Source: Paradesulfitobacterium ferrireducens
GTDB taxonomy: Bacteria; Bacillota; Desulfitobacteriia; Desulfitobacteriales; Desulfitobacteriaceae
Assembly: GCF_017310645.1 (NCBI RefSeq)
Contig: NZ_JAFLRH010000005.1
Coordinates: 1 to 49,003 of the forward strand
Direction: 5' to 3'
DNA length: 49,003 nt
Shown: positions 19,205-27,106 of the stretch, piece by piece
Layout of the letters: every line of letters starts with the position of its first letter
Numbering within the stretch: the stretch's first letter is position 1
Notes under the pieces: generated by a model
What the model saw: the letters and a program-made list of their open reading frames with translations, nothing else
Databases searched by the model: none
Told to the model about the DNA's origin: nothing
Position numbers and translations under genes: made by a program

Positions 19205-19463
19205 CTTTATAGACCATTCCTTTCGCTGCGCTGAAGGCACAAAACAGCATGGAACCGTTGACCTTGAGATTTTTCTTTTTTAAAAGTATCTTATTGAGAT
19301 GACAGGCAACTACAAATCACGTGGAGGTGAGTGCGCTGCTCTTTAGGGAGTAGATCGTATCTTTATATGTGTGCTCTTTTGATAGCCCAAAGGCACGGGT
19401 ACTCAGTTATTATTTCAGACTTTATCCTCCCTCTGGAAAATCTTTTTCTCTTATGAGATAAAT

Positions 19464-19880
19464 TTAATTCCCTTGTAGTAATTGAACTATTTTCTTGCCC
19501 GCAACTTGAGTCATTTCATTTATAGCTAATTCTGATTTCGGGCCAAGTTTACTCCTTTTCTCACCGTGTAAAGACAGTTTATGTTCCTTGAGGATATCCG
19601 GCAGGTAAACTTCTGCATCCACATGCTCACCTTTATCTTGAACCATTTTGGAGGCACAACGATCTTTGCATCCATTTAAAATCAATATAGGGTAGTCGTG
19701 GATGAAATCGAGATCTTCCTGAATATTTACCGCCAGAGCAGGTGGACAAACCAGAACGGTTTTGTCCGGAAACATTTCTTCCACCAGCCTGTAACCCGTT
19801 TCTCTCGTGATCGGTCCAAAAATCTGTCCAATTCCAGCACATGGCGTTACAGCAACTTTCGTCCTATTTTTCTCCATCAA
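19464..19880 (-). CDS. putative zinc-binding protein, DGC domain
   Basis: A 138-residue DGC-domain protein. It has VTPCAGIGQIFGPITRETGY, CPPALAVNIQEDLDFI and LILNGCKDRCASKMV: the Cys residues and the GCxxxC patch are thought to bind zinc. Function is unknown. Such genes often travel with arsenic, redox or PadR-type regulators, and here it overlaps the upstream padR-like gene by 17 bp, so the two are one operon. Confidence 0.75.
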   Translation of the reverse strand: MMEKNRTKVAVTPCAGIGQIFGPITRETGYRLVEEMFPDKTVLVCPPALAVNIQEDLDFIHDYPILILNGCKDRCASKMVQDKGEHVDAEVYLPDILKEHKLSLHGEKRSKLGPKSELAINEMTQVAGKKIVQLLQGN

Positions 19881-20292
19881 TAATCCCCCTCCATATTAAA
19901 GACGTGTTTCCTTTACTACTACTTTTAGTTTGGTCGTATACCATGTGGGCTTCTTCTAGCATCTTTCCAATGGATTGACGATAGTCTTCCAAAGTATCAA
20001 TCCAGTGAGAAAGGCACTCTTTTCCCTCGTTCGTAATATGGTAAATTCGTTTTGCTGGTCCTGAGTCATCCAATGACCAGGAGGATTCGACCAAACTTCG
20101 CTGCTCCATTGCTTTAAGAAAACGATAAACACCGGTTCCATCCGGTTTATGTCCTTTACACATTGGCGATTCAGCGATTCGCTGAACAATTTTATAGCCG
20201 TAAAGGTCTTCCTGTGCAAGAATAATTAGAATCATTGGCTGAATAAATTTATCAAGGTTACTTCCATAACAAGGGCATTTGTTAAACTCCAT
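19864..20292 (-). CDS. PadR family transcriptional regulator
   Basis: A 142-residue PadR regulator: KFIQPMILIILAQEDLYGYKIVQRI, then GTGVYRFLKAMEQRSLVESSW and the wing GPAKRIYHITNEGKE, with a C-terminal dimerisation helix. The head contains CPCYGS, so it has two Cys before the fold, like the Cys/His-rich head of the PadR at 6771. It is first in an operon with the DGC protein and probably represses it. No clear palindrome was found upstream. Confidence 0.85.
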   Translation of the reverse strand: MEFNKCPCYGSNLDKFIQPMILIILAQEDLYGYKIVQRIAESPMCKGHKPDGTGVYRFLKAMEQRSLVESSWSLDDSGPAKRIYHITNEGKECLSHWIDTLEDYRQSIGKMLEEAHMVYDQTKSSSKGNTSLIWRGIIDGEK

Positions 20293-20522
20293 AAGACATA
20301 CTCCTATAGTAGATTTAGTCTGATATTAATAATAAAATATTAGCGGTATTTGTCAAGATAGTTATCGCTAAAACTGTATAACTTAGTAAGTGAAACACAT
20401 AGTAATCACCCTCCCACGCTGAACTTAAACGTAAGGAAGGGGGGGTCATGAGCGCTCTTCGCGAATGGATGGGTCCTTTTAATTTTTCAATGCACCCTTT
20501 CAGTAAACGCTTACGATTATAG

Positions 20523-20553
20523 TTGACTTGGAGTTAACTCCAAGTATTATAAT
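20523..20553 (+). promoter_or_regulatory. MerR-type promoter and operator of the alcohol dehydrogenase gene
   Basis: The -35 box TTGACT (20523) and -10 box TATAAT (20548) are 19 bases apart, the long spacer typical of MerR-activated promoters. The perfect palindrome CTTGGAGTTAACTCCAAG (20527-20544) fills the spacer. The same palindrome recurs at 21930, in front of the merR-like gene itself. Confidence 0.9.
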
Positions 20554-20585
20554 GACAATACAAAGATATTGAGGGAGGTTCTATT

Positions 20586-21752
20586 ATGTTTAACTTTGAT
20601 TTTTACAACCCAACACGTATTTTATTTGGTAAGGACAGGCTTGAGAGCATAGATAAGTATGTTCCAGCCGATGCTACTGTTTTAATAACCTATGGAGGTG
20701 GAAGTGCTAAAAAGAGTGGCCTTATCGATAAGGTTAAAACTGTACTCGGAAACAGGAAGGTTTACGAATTCCAAGGTATAGAGCCGAATCCTCGTTACGA
20801 AACATTAGTAAAAGCCGTAGAAATTGTACGGAATAAGAATATTGATTTTTTGCTGGCTGTTGGTGGGGGGTCTGTTATCGACGGAACGAAATTCATAACA
20901 CTTGCTTCTTATTACAATGGAGATTCGCGTGATTTGTTGAAATACGGCATGATGCCTATTCCTTTGGATGTAGTGGGAAAAACAGTTCCATTCGGTACGG
21001 TGCTAACTTTACCTGCTACCGGGTCTGAAATGAATAGCGGAGCTGTAATCAGCTATGAGCACGGAAAATATGCCGTTATGAGTGAGTTGGCTTTTCCTAA
21101 GTTTTCTATATTAGATCCGACCATTACTTTTACGCTTCCCAAGACTCAAGTTGCCAACGGAGTGATTGACGCATTTGTGCATACAACAGAGCAATATCTC
21201 ACCTATCCTGTGGATGGTAAGTTGCAGGATCGTATAGCTGAGGGTATTTTAAAAACATTGATTGAAATAGGTGAAACGACAGTTGCTGAACCCGAAGATT
21301 ATGATGCCCGTGCTAATCATGTTTGGTGTGCAACGGTTGCATTGAATGGGATAGTTGGTGCAGGGGTTCCACAGGATTGGGCGACGCATATGATCGGACA
21401 TGAACTTACCGCATTATTTGGCATTGATCATGGACAGACTTTAGCGATTGTATTGCCATCATTACTAGAGGTAAGACGCGATCAAAAACGGGCTAAACTT
21501 CTGCAATATGCAGAACGTGTATGGCGTATAGAGAGTGGCAGCGAAGAAGAAAAGGTAGACTTGGCCATTCAGAGAACCAGAGAATTCTTTGAAAGCCTCG
21601 GTATTAAAACTCGTCTGTCTCAATATGGCGTTGGAGCTGATAAAATACCGGTCATTATTGAACAGCTGAAGGCTCATGGGATGACAGCACTCTCGGAAAC
21701 TCAGGATCTTACATTGGATATAAGCCAAAAAATTCTTGAAAAAGCACTTTGA
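20586..21752 (+). CDS. iron-containing alcohol dehydrogenase (NADH-dependent butanol dehydrogenase-like)
   Basis: A 388-residue type III alcohol dehydrogenase that would reduce aldehydes to alcohols with NAD(P)H. The nucleotide-binding segment is GGGSVIDGTKFI near residue 100. Metal ligands are visible in VIDAFVHTTEQYL (Asp and His) and in MIGHELTALFGIDHGQTLAIVLP (two His). It is full length and closest to the YugJ/BdhA type. The gene stands alone between a MerR-type promoter and a strong terminator. It is therefore probably induced by the MerR regulator at 21981, in response to reactive aldehydes. Confidence 0.92.
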   Translation: MFNFDFYNPTRILFGKDRLESIDKYVPADATVLITYGGGSAKKSGLIDKVKTVLGNRKVYEFQGIEPNPRYETLVKAVEIVRNKNIDFLLAVGGGSVIDGTKFITLASYYNGDSRDLLKYGMMPIPLDVVGKTVPFGTVLTLPATGSEMNSGAVISYEHGKYAVMSELAFPKFSILDPTITFTLPKTQVANGVIDAFVHTTEQYLTYPVDGKLQDRIAEGILKTLIEIGETTVAEPEDYDARANHVWCATVALNGIVGAGVPQDWATHMIGHELTALFGIDHGQTLAIVLPSLLEVRRDQKRAKLLQYAERVWRIESGSEEEKVDLAIQRTREFFESLGIKTRLSQYGVGADKIPVIIEQLKAHGMTALSETQDLTLDISQKILEKAL

Positions 21753-21882
21753 TTTTTTTCATACCTCACCCTATCTGCCAGTAAAGTTTAAGCTATAAGA
21801 TAATTTCGCGAACGTTAATGCTGACCAAACAGCTTGCCGTCGAGGCTTTTAAAGACGGACGCACATAACACAACACTCTGTC

Positions 21883-21922
21883 TTTTTAAATAGTAGCATG
21901 GATTAGTGCTACTATTTAAAAA
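21883..21922. terminator. strong hairpin terminator
   Basis: A perfect 16-bp stem, TTTTTAAATAGTAGCA with TGCTACTATTTAAAAA, around an 8-nt loop. It ends the dehydrogenase unit and abuts the next promoter, whose -35 box starts only 4 bases later. Confidence 0.8.
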
Positions 21923-21925
21923 CCC

Positions 21926-21956
21926 TTGACTTGGAGTTAACTCCAAGTGTTATGAT
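21926..21956 (+). promoter_or_regulatory. MerR-type promoter and operator of the merR operon
   Basis: TTGACT (21926) and TATGAT (21951) are separated by 19 bases. The palindrome CTTGGAGTTAACTCCAAG at 21930-21947 is identical to that before the dehydrogenase gene. This implies autoregulation and a two-promoter regulon. Confidence 0.9.
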
Positions 21957-21980
21957 ACCGGATGTCAGGAGGTAAAACGT

Positions 21981-22367
21981 ATGACAATTGCAGAAGTGAG
22001 TAAAAAATTCGATCTTTCGCAGGATACACTCCGCTATTATGAACGCATTGGACTGATTCCGAGTGTGAACCGCAATAAAGGTGGAATCAGGGATTATACG
22101 GAAGAAGACTGCAAGTGGATCGTATTTATCAAATGTATGCGGAGTGCAGGTCTTCCGATTGAAGTATTGATTGAGTATGTTGGGCTGTTTCAACAGGGTG
22201 ACGCGACCATTGAGGCCAGAAAAGAGCTATTGATCGGGCAGCGTAAGCAGTTAATTGCAAGAATGGAAGATATGCAGAAAACGCTGGAACTCCTGAATTA
22301 TAAAATTGAAAGCTATGAACAGACGGTAGTTAAAAAAGAAAAAGAGCTAAAAAGATCGGAGGATTAG
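21981..22367 (+). CDS. MerR family regulator, AdhR/NmlR-like
   Basis: A 128-residue MerR regulator. The N-terminal winged helix (TIAEVSKKFDLSQDTLRYYERIGLIP) binds the 18-bp palindrome in the spacer of the two promoters nearby. The C-terminal helix (residues 80-125) forms the antiparallel coiled coil. Cys44 and Cys52 are the only cysteines. In Bacillus AdhR a conserved Cys at the same position (52, from memory) senses thiol-reactive carbonyls. It is the first gene of an operon with two flavoproteins and an aldo/keto reductase, 4 bp from the next start. Confidence 0.9.
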   Translation: MTIAEVSKKFDLSQDTLRYYERIGLIPSVNRNKGGIRDYTEEDCKWIVFIKCMRSAGLPIEVLIEYVGLFQQGDATIEARKELLIGQRKQLIARMEDMQKTLELLNYKIESYEQTVVKKEKELKRSED

Positions 22368-22371
22368 TTTT

Positions 22372-22908
22372 ATGGGTAAAAAAGTATTGGTGCTGTCCGC
22401 CAGCCCGCGTAAAGGCGGTAATTCCGATTTACTGTGCGATCAGTTTTTGCTTGGTGCACGGGAGGCGGGCAATCAGGTGGAAAAGATTTTTTTGAGAGAT
22501 AAAAAGATTGGCTACTGCACCGGGTGCGAGTCATGCTATATCAACCATAAGTGTGTTCAGAAGGATGACATGGCGGAAATCTTGGACAAAATGATTGCCG
22601 CCGATGTGATTGTCATGGCGACGCCGGTTTACTTCTATACTATGAACGCTCAGATGAAAACGCTGATTGATAGAACTGTTCCAAGATATGAAGAAATCAC
22701 TGGAAAGGAGTTCTATTTCATCGTTGCCGCTGCCGACAGCAGTAAGCAGTCCATGGAAAGGACGCTTGACGGCTTTCGCGGATTTACGCTATGTCTGAAC
22801 GGTGCAAAAGAAAAGGGTGTTGTCTACGGCGTCGGAGCATGGCACAAGGGTGATATCAACGGCAGCGCAGCCATGCAGCAGGCATATAAGATGGGAAAGA
22901 ACGTTTAG
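22372..22908 (+). CDS. flavodoxin-fold NAD(P)H-dependent oxidoreductase
   Basis: A 178-residue flavoprotein of the NADPH-dependent FMN reductase/iron-sulfur flavoprotein type. FMN-binding loops are [14 protein letters not shown] (residues 7-20) and [19 protein letters not shown]. Between them, [13 protein letters not shown] places four Cys that in related proteins bind an Fe-S cluster or act as redox thiols. It is the second gene of the MerR-controlled operon and likely reduces an electrophile or supplies the following reductase. Confidence 0.85.
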   Translation: MGKKVLVLSASPRKGGNSDLLCDQFLLGAREAGNQVEKIFLRDKKIGYCTGCESCYINHKCVQKDDMAEILDKMIAADVIVMATPVYFYTMNAQMKTLIDRTVPRYEEITGKEFYFIVAAADSSKQSMERTLDGFRGFTLCLNGAKEKGVVYGVGAWHKGDINGSAAMQQAYKMGKNV

Positions 22909-22924
22909 AAAGAGGAAAGAAATT

Positions 22925-24034
22925 GTGAAAAAACTAGGCTTCGGTTGTATGCGGTTACCAATAACGGAAGAAAAAAATCCTCAAAGCATCGATCAGGAAC
23001 TTGTGAACAAAATGGTGGATCACTATCTGGGAAAGGGGTTTACCTATTTTGATACCGCATATCGGTATCATCAGGGGATGAGCGAGGTCGCGTTGAGAAG
23101 GGCACTCGTGGAACGGCACCCCAGGGGCTCATTTACCATCACGGATAAAATGCCCACTTATATGATAACCTGCAATGCGGATTATCAGAGGATCTTTGAT
23201 GAGCAGCTGGACCGCTGTGGCGTGGAATACTTTGATTATTATCTTTTGCATACCCTCGGCGTGAAGAACTATGCCATCACTTTGAAATACAGTGGTTTTG
23301 AGTTTATGAAAAAAATGAAGGCAGAGGGAAAGGTAAAACACATCGGTTTCTCTTTTCATGACAAGGCAGAAGTGCTGGAGCAGATTTTGACAGAACATCC
23401 CGAGATGGAGTATGTGCAACTTCAGATCAATTATCTAGACTGGGACAATGAAAGCATAGAATCCCGGAAATGCTATGAGGTGGCGACGAGACACAAGAAG
23501 CCCGTCATTGTCATGGAGCCGATCAAAGGAGGTGCGCTTGCAAACGTACCCGAGGACGCTAAGAAGCTGTTCAAGGCTTATCATCCGGATATGAGTGCGG
23601 CTTCGTGGGCAATCCGCTTCGCGGCTTCTTTAGATAATGTTTTCATGGTGCTCAGCGGCATGAGCAATCTCGAGCAGGTTGTTGACAACACGGGTTATAT
23701 GCTGGATATGACGCCTTTGAATGACGAAGAGAAAGGAATCATCAAAAAAGCAACGGACATCATCAACAGCAGCATTGCCATCCCCTGCACCGCATGCCAG
23801 TATTGTGTGGAAGGCTGCCCGAAAAAGATACCGATTCCGAAATATTTCTCGCTGTATAATGACCAAAAGCAGTTCGGGCTGTTTGGTAACCATGCGTTTT
23901 ATTATCTGAATTTGACACAAGACTTTGGAAAAGCCTCTGACTGCATCGGCTGCAAGCAGTGTGAACAGCACTGTCCACAGCATATAGCCATTGTGGAAGA
24001 GCTGAAAGAAGTGTCAAGAGTATTTGACGCGTAA
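22925..24034 (+). CDS. aldo/keto reductase with C-terminal ferredoxin-like domain
   Basis: A 369-residue protein: an aldo/keto reductase barrel ([18 protein letters not shown] with the catalytic Asp and Tyr, [10 protein letters not shown]) followed by an Fe-S tail. The tail holds [15 protein letters not shown] and [15 protein letters not shown], two CX2CX2CX3C motifs that can carry two [4Fe-4S] clusters. Such fusions are common in anaerobes, but the electron donor and substrate are not known. GTG 22925 follows GAGGAAAG; a longer frame from 22802 lies inside the previous gene and is not used. Confidence 0.88.
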   Translation: MKKLGFGCMRLPITEEKNPQSIDQELVNKMVDHYLGKGFTYFDTAYRYHQGMSEVALRRALVERHPRGSFTITDKMPTYMITCNADYQRIFDEQLDRCGVEYFDYYLLHTLGVKNYAITLKYSGFEFMKKMKAEGKVKHIGFSFHDKAEVLEQILTEHPEMEYVQLQINYLDWDNESIESRKCYEVATRHKKPVIVMEPIKGGALANVPEDAKKLFKAYHPDMSAASWAIRFAASLDNVFMVLSGMSNLEQVVDNTGYMLDMTPLNDEEKGIIKKATDIINSSIAIPCTACQYCVEGCPKKIPIPKYFSLYNDQKQFGLFGNHAFYYLNLTQDFGKASDCIGCKQCEQHCPQHIAIVEELKEVSRVFDA

Positions 24035-24079
24035 CGGTGAAACCTGGTTACAAGTTCAAAACACAAACAGGAGGTAAGC

Positions 24080-24712
24080 ATGAAAGTATTATTAGTGAAT
24101 GGAAGTCCCCATGAAAAGGGATGTACCTATACGGCATTGGAAGAAGTGGCTAAAACGCTGAATGCAGAAGGGATTGAAACCGAAATCTTTCAGATTGGAA
24201 CTAAGCCGTTATCCGGATGTATTGCCTGTGGAAACTGCCGGAAAACAGGGCATTGTGTATTTTCTGACAGAGTCAATGAGTTTCTCGATATTGCGGGAGA
24301 CGCCGACGGGTTTGTATTCGGTTCGCCCGTGCATTATGCGTCTGCGGGAGGTGCCATTACTTCATTTTTAGACCGTGCTTTCTATACTGATTTATGCTCT
24401 GGAAAACAAATTTTTTACCTAAAACCGGCAGCCGCTGTTGTTTCCGCCAGAAGGGCGGGGACGACCGCGACATTTGATCAGCTTAATAAATATTTCACCC
24501 TATCGGAAATGCCTGTTATCTCATCAAGGTATTGGAACATGGTACACGGCCACACGCCAGAGGACGTAAAAAAAGATTTAGAGGGATTGCAAATAACGCG
24601 TATACTAGGCAGGAATATGGCATGGTTCTTAAAGTGCAAAGAGGCCGGTATCAAAGCTGGTGTTCCATTCCCTGAGCGTGAAGAAACCATATTGACCAAT
24701 TTTATCCGGTAA
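24080..24712 (+). CDS. flavodoxin-fold NAD(P)H-dependent oxidoreductase, second copy
   Basis: A 210-residue flavoprotein with VNGSPHEKGCTYTAL as the FMN phosphate loop, SGCIACGNCRKTGHCVF with four Cys, and GSPVHYASAGGAITSFLDR as the second flavin loop. It is paralogous to the protein at 22372, with a longer C-terminus. It is last in the MerR operon, 45 bp after the aldo/keto reductase, behind AGGAGG. It probably acts in the same reductive detoxification. Confidence 0.85.
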   Translation: MKVLLVNGSPHEKGCTYTALEEVAKTLNAEGIETEIFQIGTKPLSGCIACGNCRKTGHCVFSDRVNEFLDIAGDADGFVFGSPVHYASAGGAITSFLDRAFYTDLCSGKQIFYLKPAAAVVSARRAGTTATFDQLNKYFTLSEMPVISSRYWNMVHGHTPEDVKKDLEGLQITRILGRNMAWFLKCKEAGIKAGVPFPEREETILTNFIR

Positions 24713-24824
24713 TGCCGCTATTTTCCCTTTTCCGAGGGCTTTGAATACATTAAGGATACCAATACTGAAATACTGAATGTTTTAGGCTTCTTGTTACTTT
24801 TTATTAAGAAAGGATGTATCTCTT

Positions 24825-25221
24825 ATGTCTAATATTCAAGATAAAGTTGTCATTATTACGGGTGCCTCTAGTGGGATTGGAGAAGCTACTGCAAAAGAAC
24901 TGGCATCTAAAGGTGCGAAGTTGGTGCTGGCAGCTCGTCGTGAAGAGCGATTAAAGAAACTACAAGAAGAGATTCAAAAAAATGGCGGACAAGCTATTTA
25001 TAAAGTGACGGATGTGACTTCATATGAACAAATGGAAGAGCTAGCTGATTAGCTCTTAAAGAGTTTGGAAAGATCGATGTATTAATCAATAATGCCGGAG
25101 TAATGCCACATTCGTTTCTTTATAAGAAAAAAATTGATGATTGGAACAAGATGATTGACGTCAACATTAAAGGAGTTCTTTATGGAATTGCGGCTGTGCT
25201 TCCTTCGATGAGAGAAAGAAA
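24825..25221 (+). pseudogene. short-chain dehydrogenase, frameshifted and truncated
   Basis: It opens with VVIITGASSGIGEATAKELASKG, the NAD(P)-binding TGxxxGIG motif of classical SDRs. The frame ends at a TAG at 25050. SDR sequence then resumes in another frame: FGKIDVLINNAGVMPHS, with the NNAG motif, and MIDVNIKGVLYGIAAVLPSMRERK. It stops abruptly near 25221, before the catalytic YxxxK, where a cupin fragment begins. The product cannot be active. Confidence 0.8.
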
Positions 25222-25530
25222 GGAAGCACTTTTAATTGCCCGATAGGTAATGTAACTTTTGAACCAGGCGCAAGAAATAATTGGCATAAACATCCAGGCG
25301 GCCAGCTTCTGCTTGTTACCGGCGGCAAGGGATATTATCAGGAAGAAGGCAAGCGGGTACAGGTGCTACATGAAGGGGATGTAGTAAAGATCCGTCCGGA
25401 TGTGAAACATTGGCATGGTGCTACACCGGATAGCTGGTTTACACATATCGCGATAACTACTAACGCCCAAAAGGGAGACGCCGAATGGTTGGAACCCGTA
25501 ACGGATAAAGAATATAACAATTTAAAATAA
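25222..25530 (+). pseudogene. cupin domain protein, 5'-truncated
   Basis: This open 103-codon stretch has no start of its own. It reads NCPIGNVTFEPGARNNWHKHPGGQLLLV and GDVVKIRPDVKHWHGATPDSWFTHIAI, both cupin metal-binding motifs (HxH...; H...H). It ends normally with LEPVTDKEYNNLK. Only the N-terminus is missing, replaced by the SDR fragment. It resembles the cupin found alone or attached to carboxymuconolactone decarboxylases. Confidence 0.7.
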
Positions 25531-25633
25531 CACAATTGTTATTTTGTGGTTCGTCGAAGTTTCTTATTTTACAGATAGGATTAATGATGTCATCCGGTAA
25601 CACCCACAAGTTTAAGGATATCCGTTTCAGAGA

Positions 25634-25667
25634 AAAAGCTGGATGACTCGCAGGGTCATTCAGCTTT
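25634..25667 (+). terminator. hairpin terminator
   Basis: AAAAGCTGGATGAC and GTCATTCAGCTTTT form a 14-bp stem with one mismatch and a short loop, followed by CTTAC. Confidence 0.6.
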
Positions 25668-25975
25668 TCTTACGGATCGATGAAGGCAGGAAGCCTGCAC
25701 GATGCCTCGGCGCGAGAAATATTATATTTAGTACCACAAGCAGGTTTTGGGTTTTTAGGCATGTGTTTGTGAGGTGTTCGAGGTGTGGTTCGGAGGAAAT
25801 ATATAGTTTATGTTCTTGAATATACGTAGTAGGTAGGTACATGGGAACATGTTCATTATGTAAATTTAACCATGTTGTTTGCCGATTTGTAGCTGACATG
25901 AGACCGCTGGTTGTCGACATAGAAAACGTTTAACCCCACTGTTTTAATAGACTGAAGCCAGGGGCGTGTGGCTAA
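25668..25975. other. decayed sequence, nothing recognised
   Basis: An 86-codon open stretch exists on the minus strand (25660-25920), but its translation matches no family I know and overlaps the terminator. I treat the stretch as decayed sequence. Confidence 0.4.
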
Positions 25976-26300
25976 GCCTTTTGGTCAGACCAGGCACAAT
26001 TTCTGAATACCCTTTACGGACTTTCAAGTGCTCTTTTATACTGAGATAGCGGTCAAGATACGTATGGAGTAGAAATTTGCTGCTTTTGAATTTTTCCATA
26101 AAAGACGGATTGGAATTTAGCTCGAAAATATGTAACTTTGGCGGCGATGCTTTCAGCCTCCAAGCGTTTGGAGCGGGATAGGAGCACTTGGCGCGCTCCT
26201 TCGCCGGGACTATTGCCCAAGCGGACGATGGCCGAACGCGGAAGGTCTGAATACAAGCCCACGGTGATACCCGGGATGGTATCCCTGTCACCAAGTTATC
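25976..26300 (-). pseudogene. RACO/ASKHA (DUF4445) corrinoid reactivator, C-terminal remnant
   Basis: Reading on the minus strand, IPGITVGLYSDLPRSAIVRLGNSPGEGARQVLLSRSKRLEAESIAAKVTY matches the end of RACO-type ATPases, where GNxxxEGAR and a Lys/Arg-rich helix are conserved (shown here as about 50 residues from 26286). After a one-base frameshift near 26120 it continues as FELNSNPSFMEKFKSSKFLLHT, the family's last block. No upstream ATPase or [2Fe-2S] domain is left. It sits directly downstream of the second corrinoid protein, so it is what remains of that cluster's reactivase. Confidence 0.65.
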
Positions 26301-26436
26301 CACAAGTGCCTCTAGCTCTTATGTAGTAAGGGCTTGAGGCACTTCTCGTGCCTACGGGCTGTCGAAGCCGAGATGAAATACGCGGAAAAAAAGATTTGCT
26401 GGTCTATCCGGATTACAGGCATGAGTCACCAGATAG

Positions 26437-27087
26437 CTAGGCTTTGAGCAAGTTTTTTACTAGATCGACAGCCGTTATCGCATCACTGGCATAACCATCT
26501 GCCTTGATAACGTGAGCAAAATCGTGAGTTGCCGGTCTTCCTCCGATAATTACCTTTACTCGGCTCCTTAATCCTTTCCGTTCGAGTTCCCTGATGGTTT
26601 CCGGCATCATATATAAGGTGGTTGTGAGCATAGCGGAAAGGGCAACAATGTCAGGCTGATGATCAAGAACCGCCTCCACAAAATCCTCAGGTTGGACGTC
26701 AATTCCCAGATCGATAACATCGAACCCGGCGCCGCGTAACATCATAACGACTAAGTTTTTACCGATATCGTGCAAATCTCCTGCCACCGTACCGATTACG
26801 ACTCTACCTAATAAAGAATGTTGGGAGGCAGACAGGTAGGGTTTGAGAACATGGAGGCCGGCATGCATAGCCCGTGAGGCAATTAATACGTCAGAAATAT
26901 AAATCACGTTGTCGCGAAATTGTTCACCAATGACCTGCATGCCTGGTATTAAAGCCTTTTCTAGGACTGTTCTGGGATTTATCCCGTTTTCAATGGCCAA
27001 TGCGGCTAGAGTTTTTACACGGTTAGCTTGCCCTTTGATGAGAGCTTCAGTGATCAATTCTAATTCTGAAGTTATCAGCCCACTCAC
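26437..27087 (-). CDS. corrinoid protein, MtaC/MtbC-like (second copy)
   Basis: A 216-residue methyltransferase corrinoid protein. Residues about 1-90 are the helical cap (ALIPGMQVIGEQF). The B12-binding Rossmann domain follows, with GDLHDIGKN; His106 is the lower axial cobalt ligand. LSAMLTTTLYMMPETI and VIIGGRPATHDFA complete the fold. It lies 20 bp after the PocR-AraC gene, in one operon with it, and is paralogous to the MtaC at 30137. No methyltransferase gene accompanies it now, so its partner may be MtaB in trans or may have been lost. Confidence 0.9.
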   Translation of the reverse strand: MSGLITSELELITEALIKGQANRVKTLAALAIENGINPRTVLEKALIPGMQVIGEQFRDNVIYISDVLIASRAMHAGLHVLKPYLSASQHSLLGRVVIGTVAGDLHDIGKNLVVMMLRGAGFDVIDLGIDVQPEDFVEAVLDHQPDIVALSAMLTTTLYMMPETIRELERKGLRSRVKVIIGGRPATHDFAHVIKADGYASDAITAVDLVKNLLKA

Positions 27088-27106
27088 TCCTTCAATTTAG
27101 AATGGT

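Noticed and set aside
19205..19463. Possible riboswitch or leader RNA before the phosphate transporter.
   Set aside because: No known riboswitch consensus or terminator-antiterminator pair could be matched by eye in these ~260 bases; I see no supported element there.
20448..20522. 24-residue ORF (MSALREWMGPFNFS start) behind a G-rich box.
   Set aside because: It runs up to the -35 box of the dehydrogenase promoter and the G run is a poor Shine-Dalgarno; judged chance.
25660..25920. 86-codon minus-strand frame.
   Set aside because: Overlaps a clear terminator, has no recognisable homology and sits in a stretch of decayed genes.
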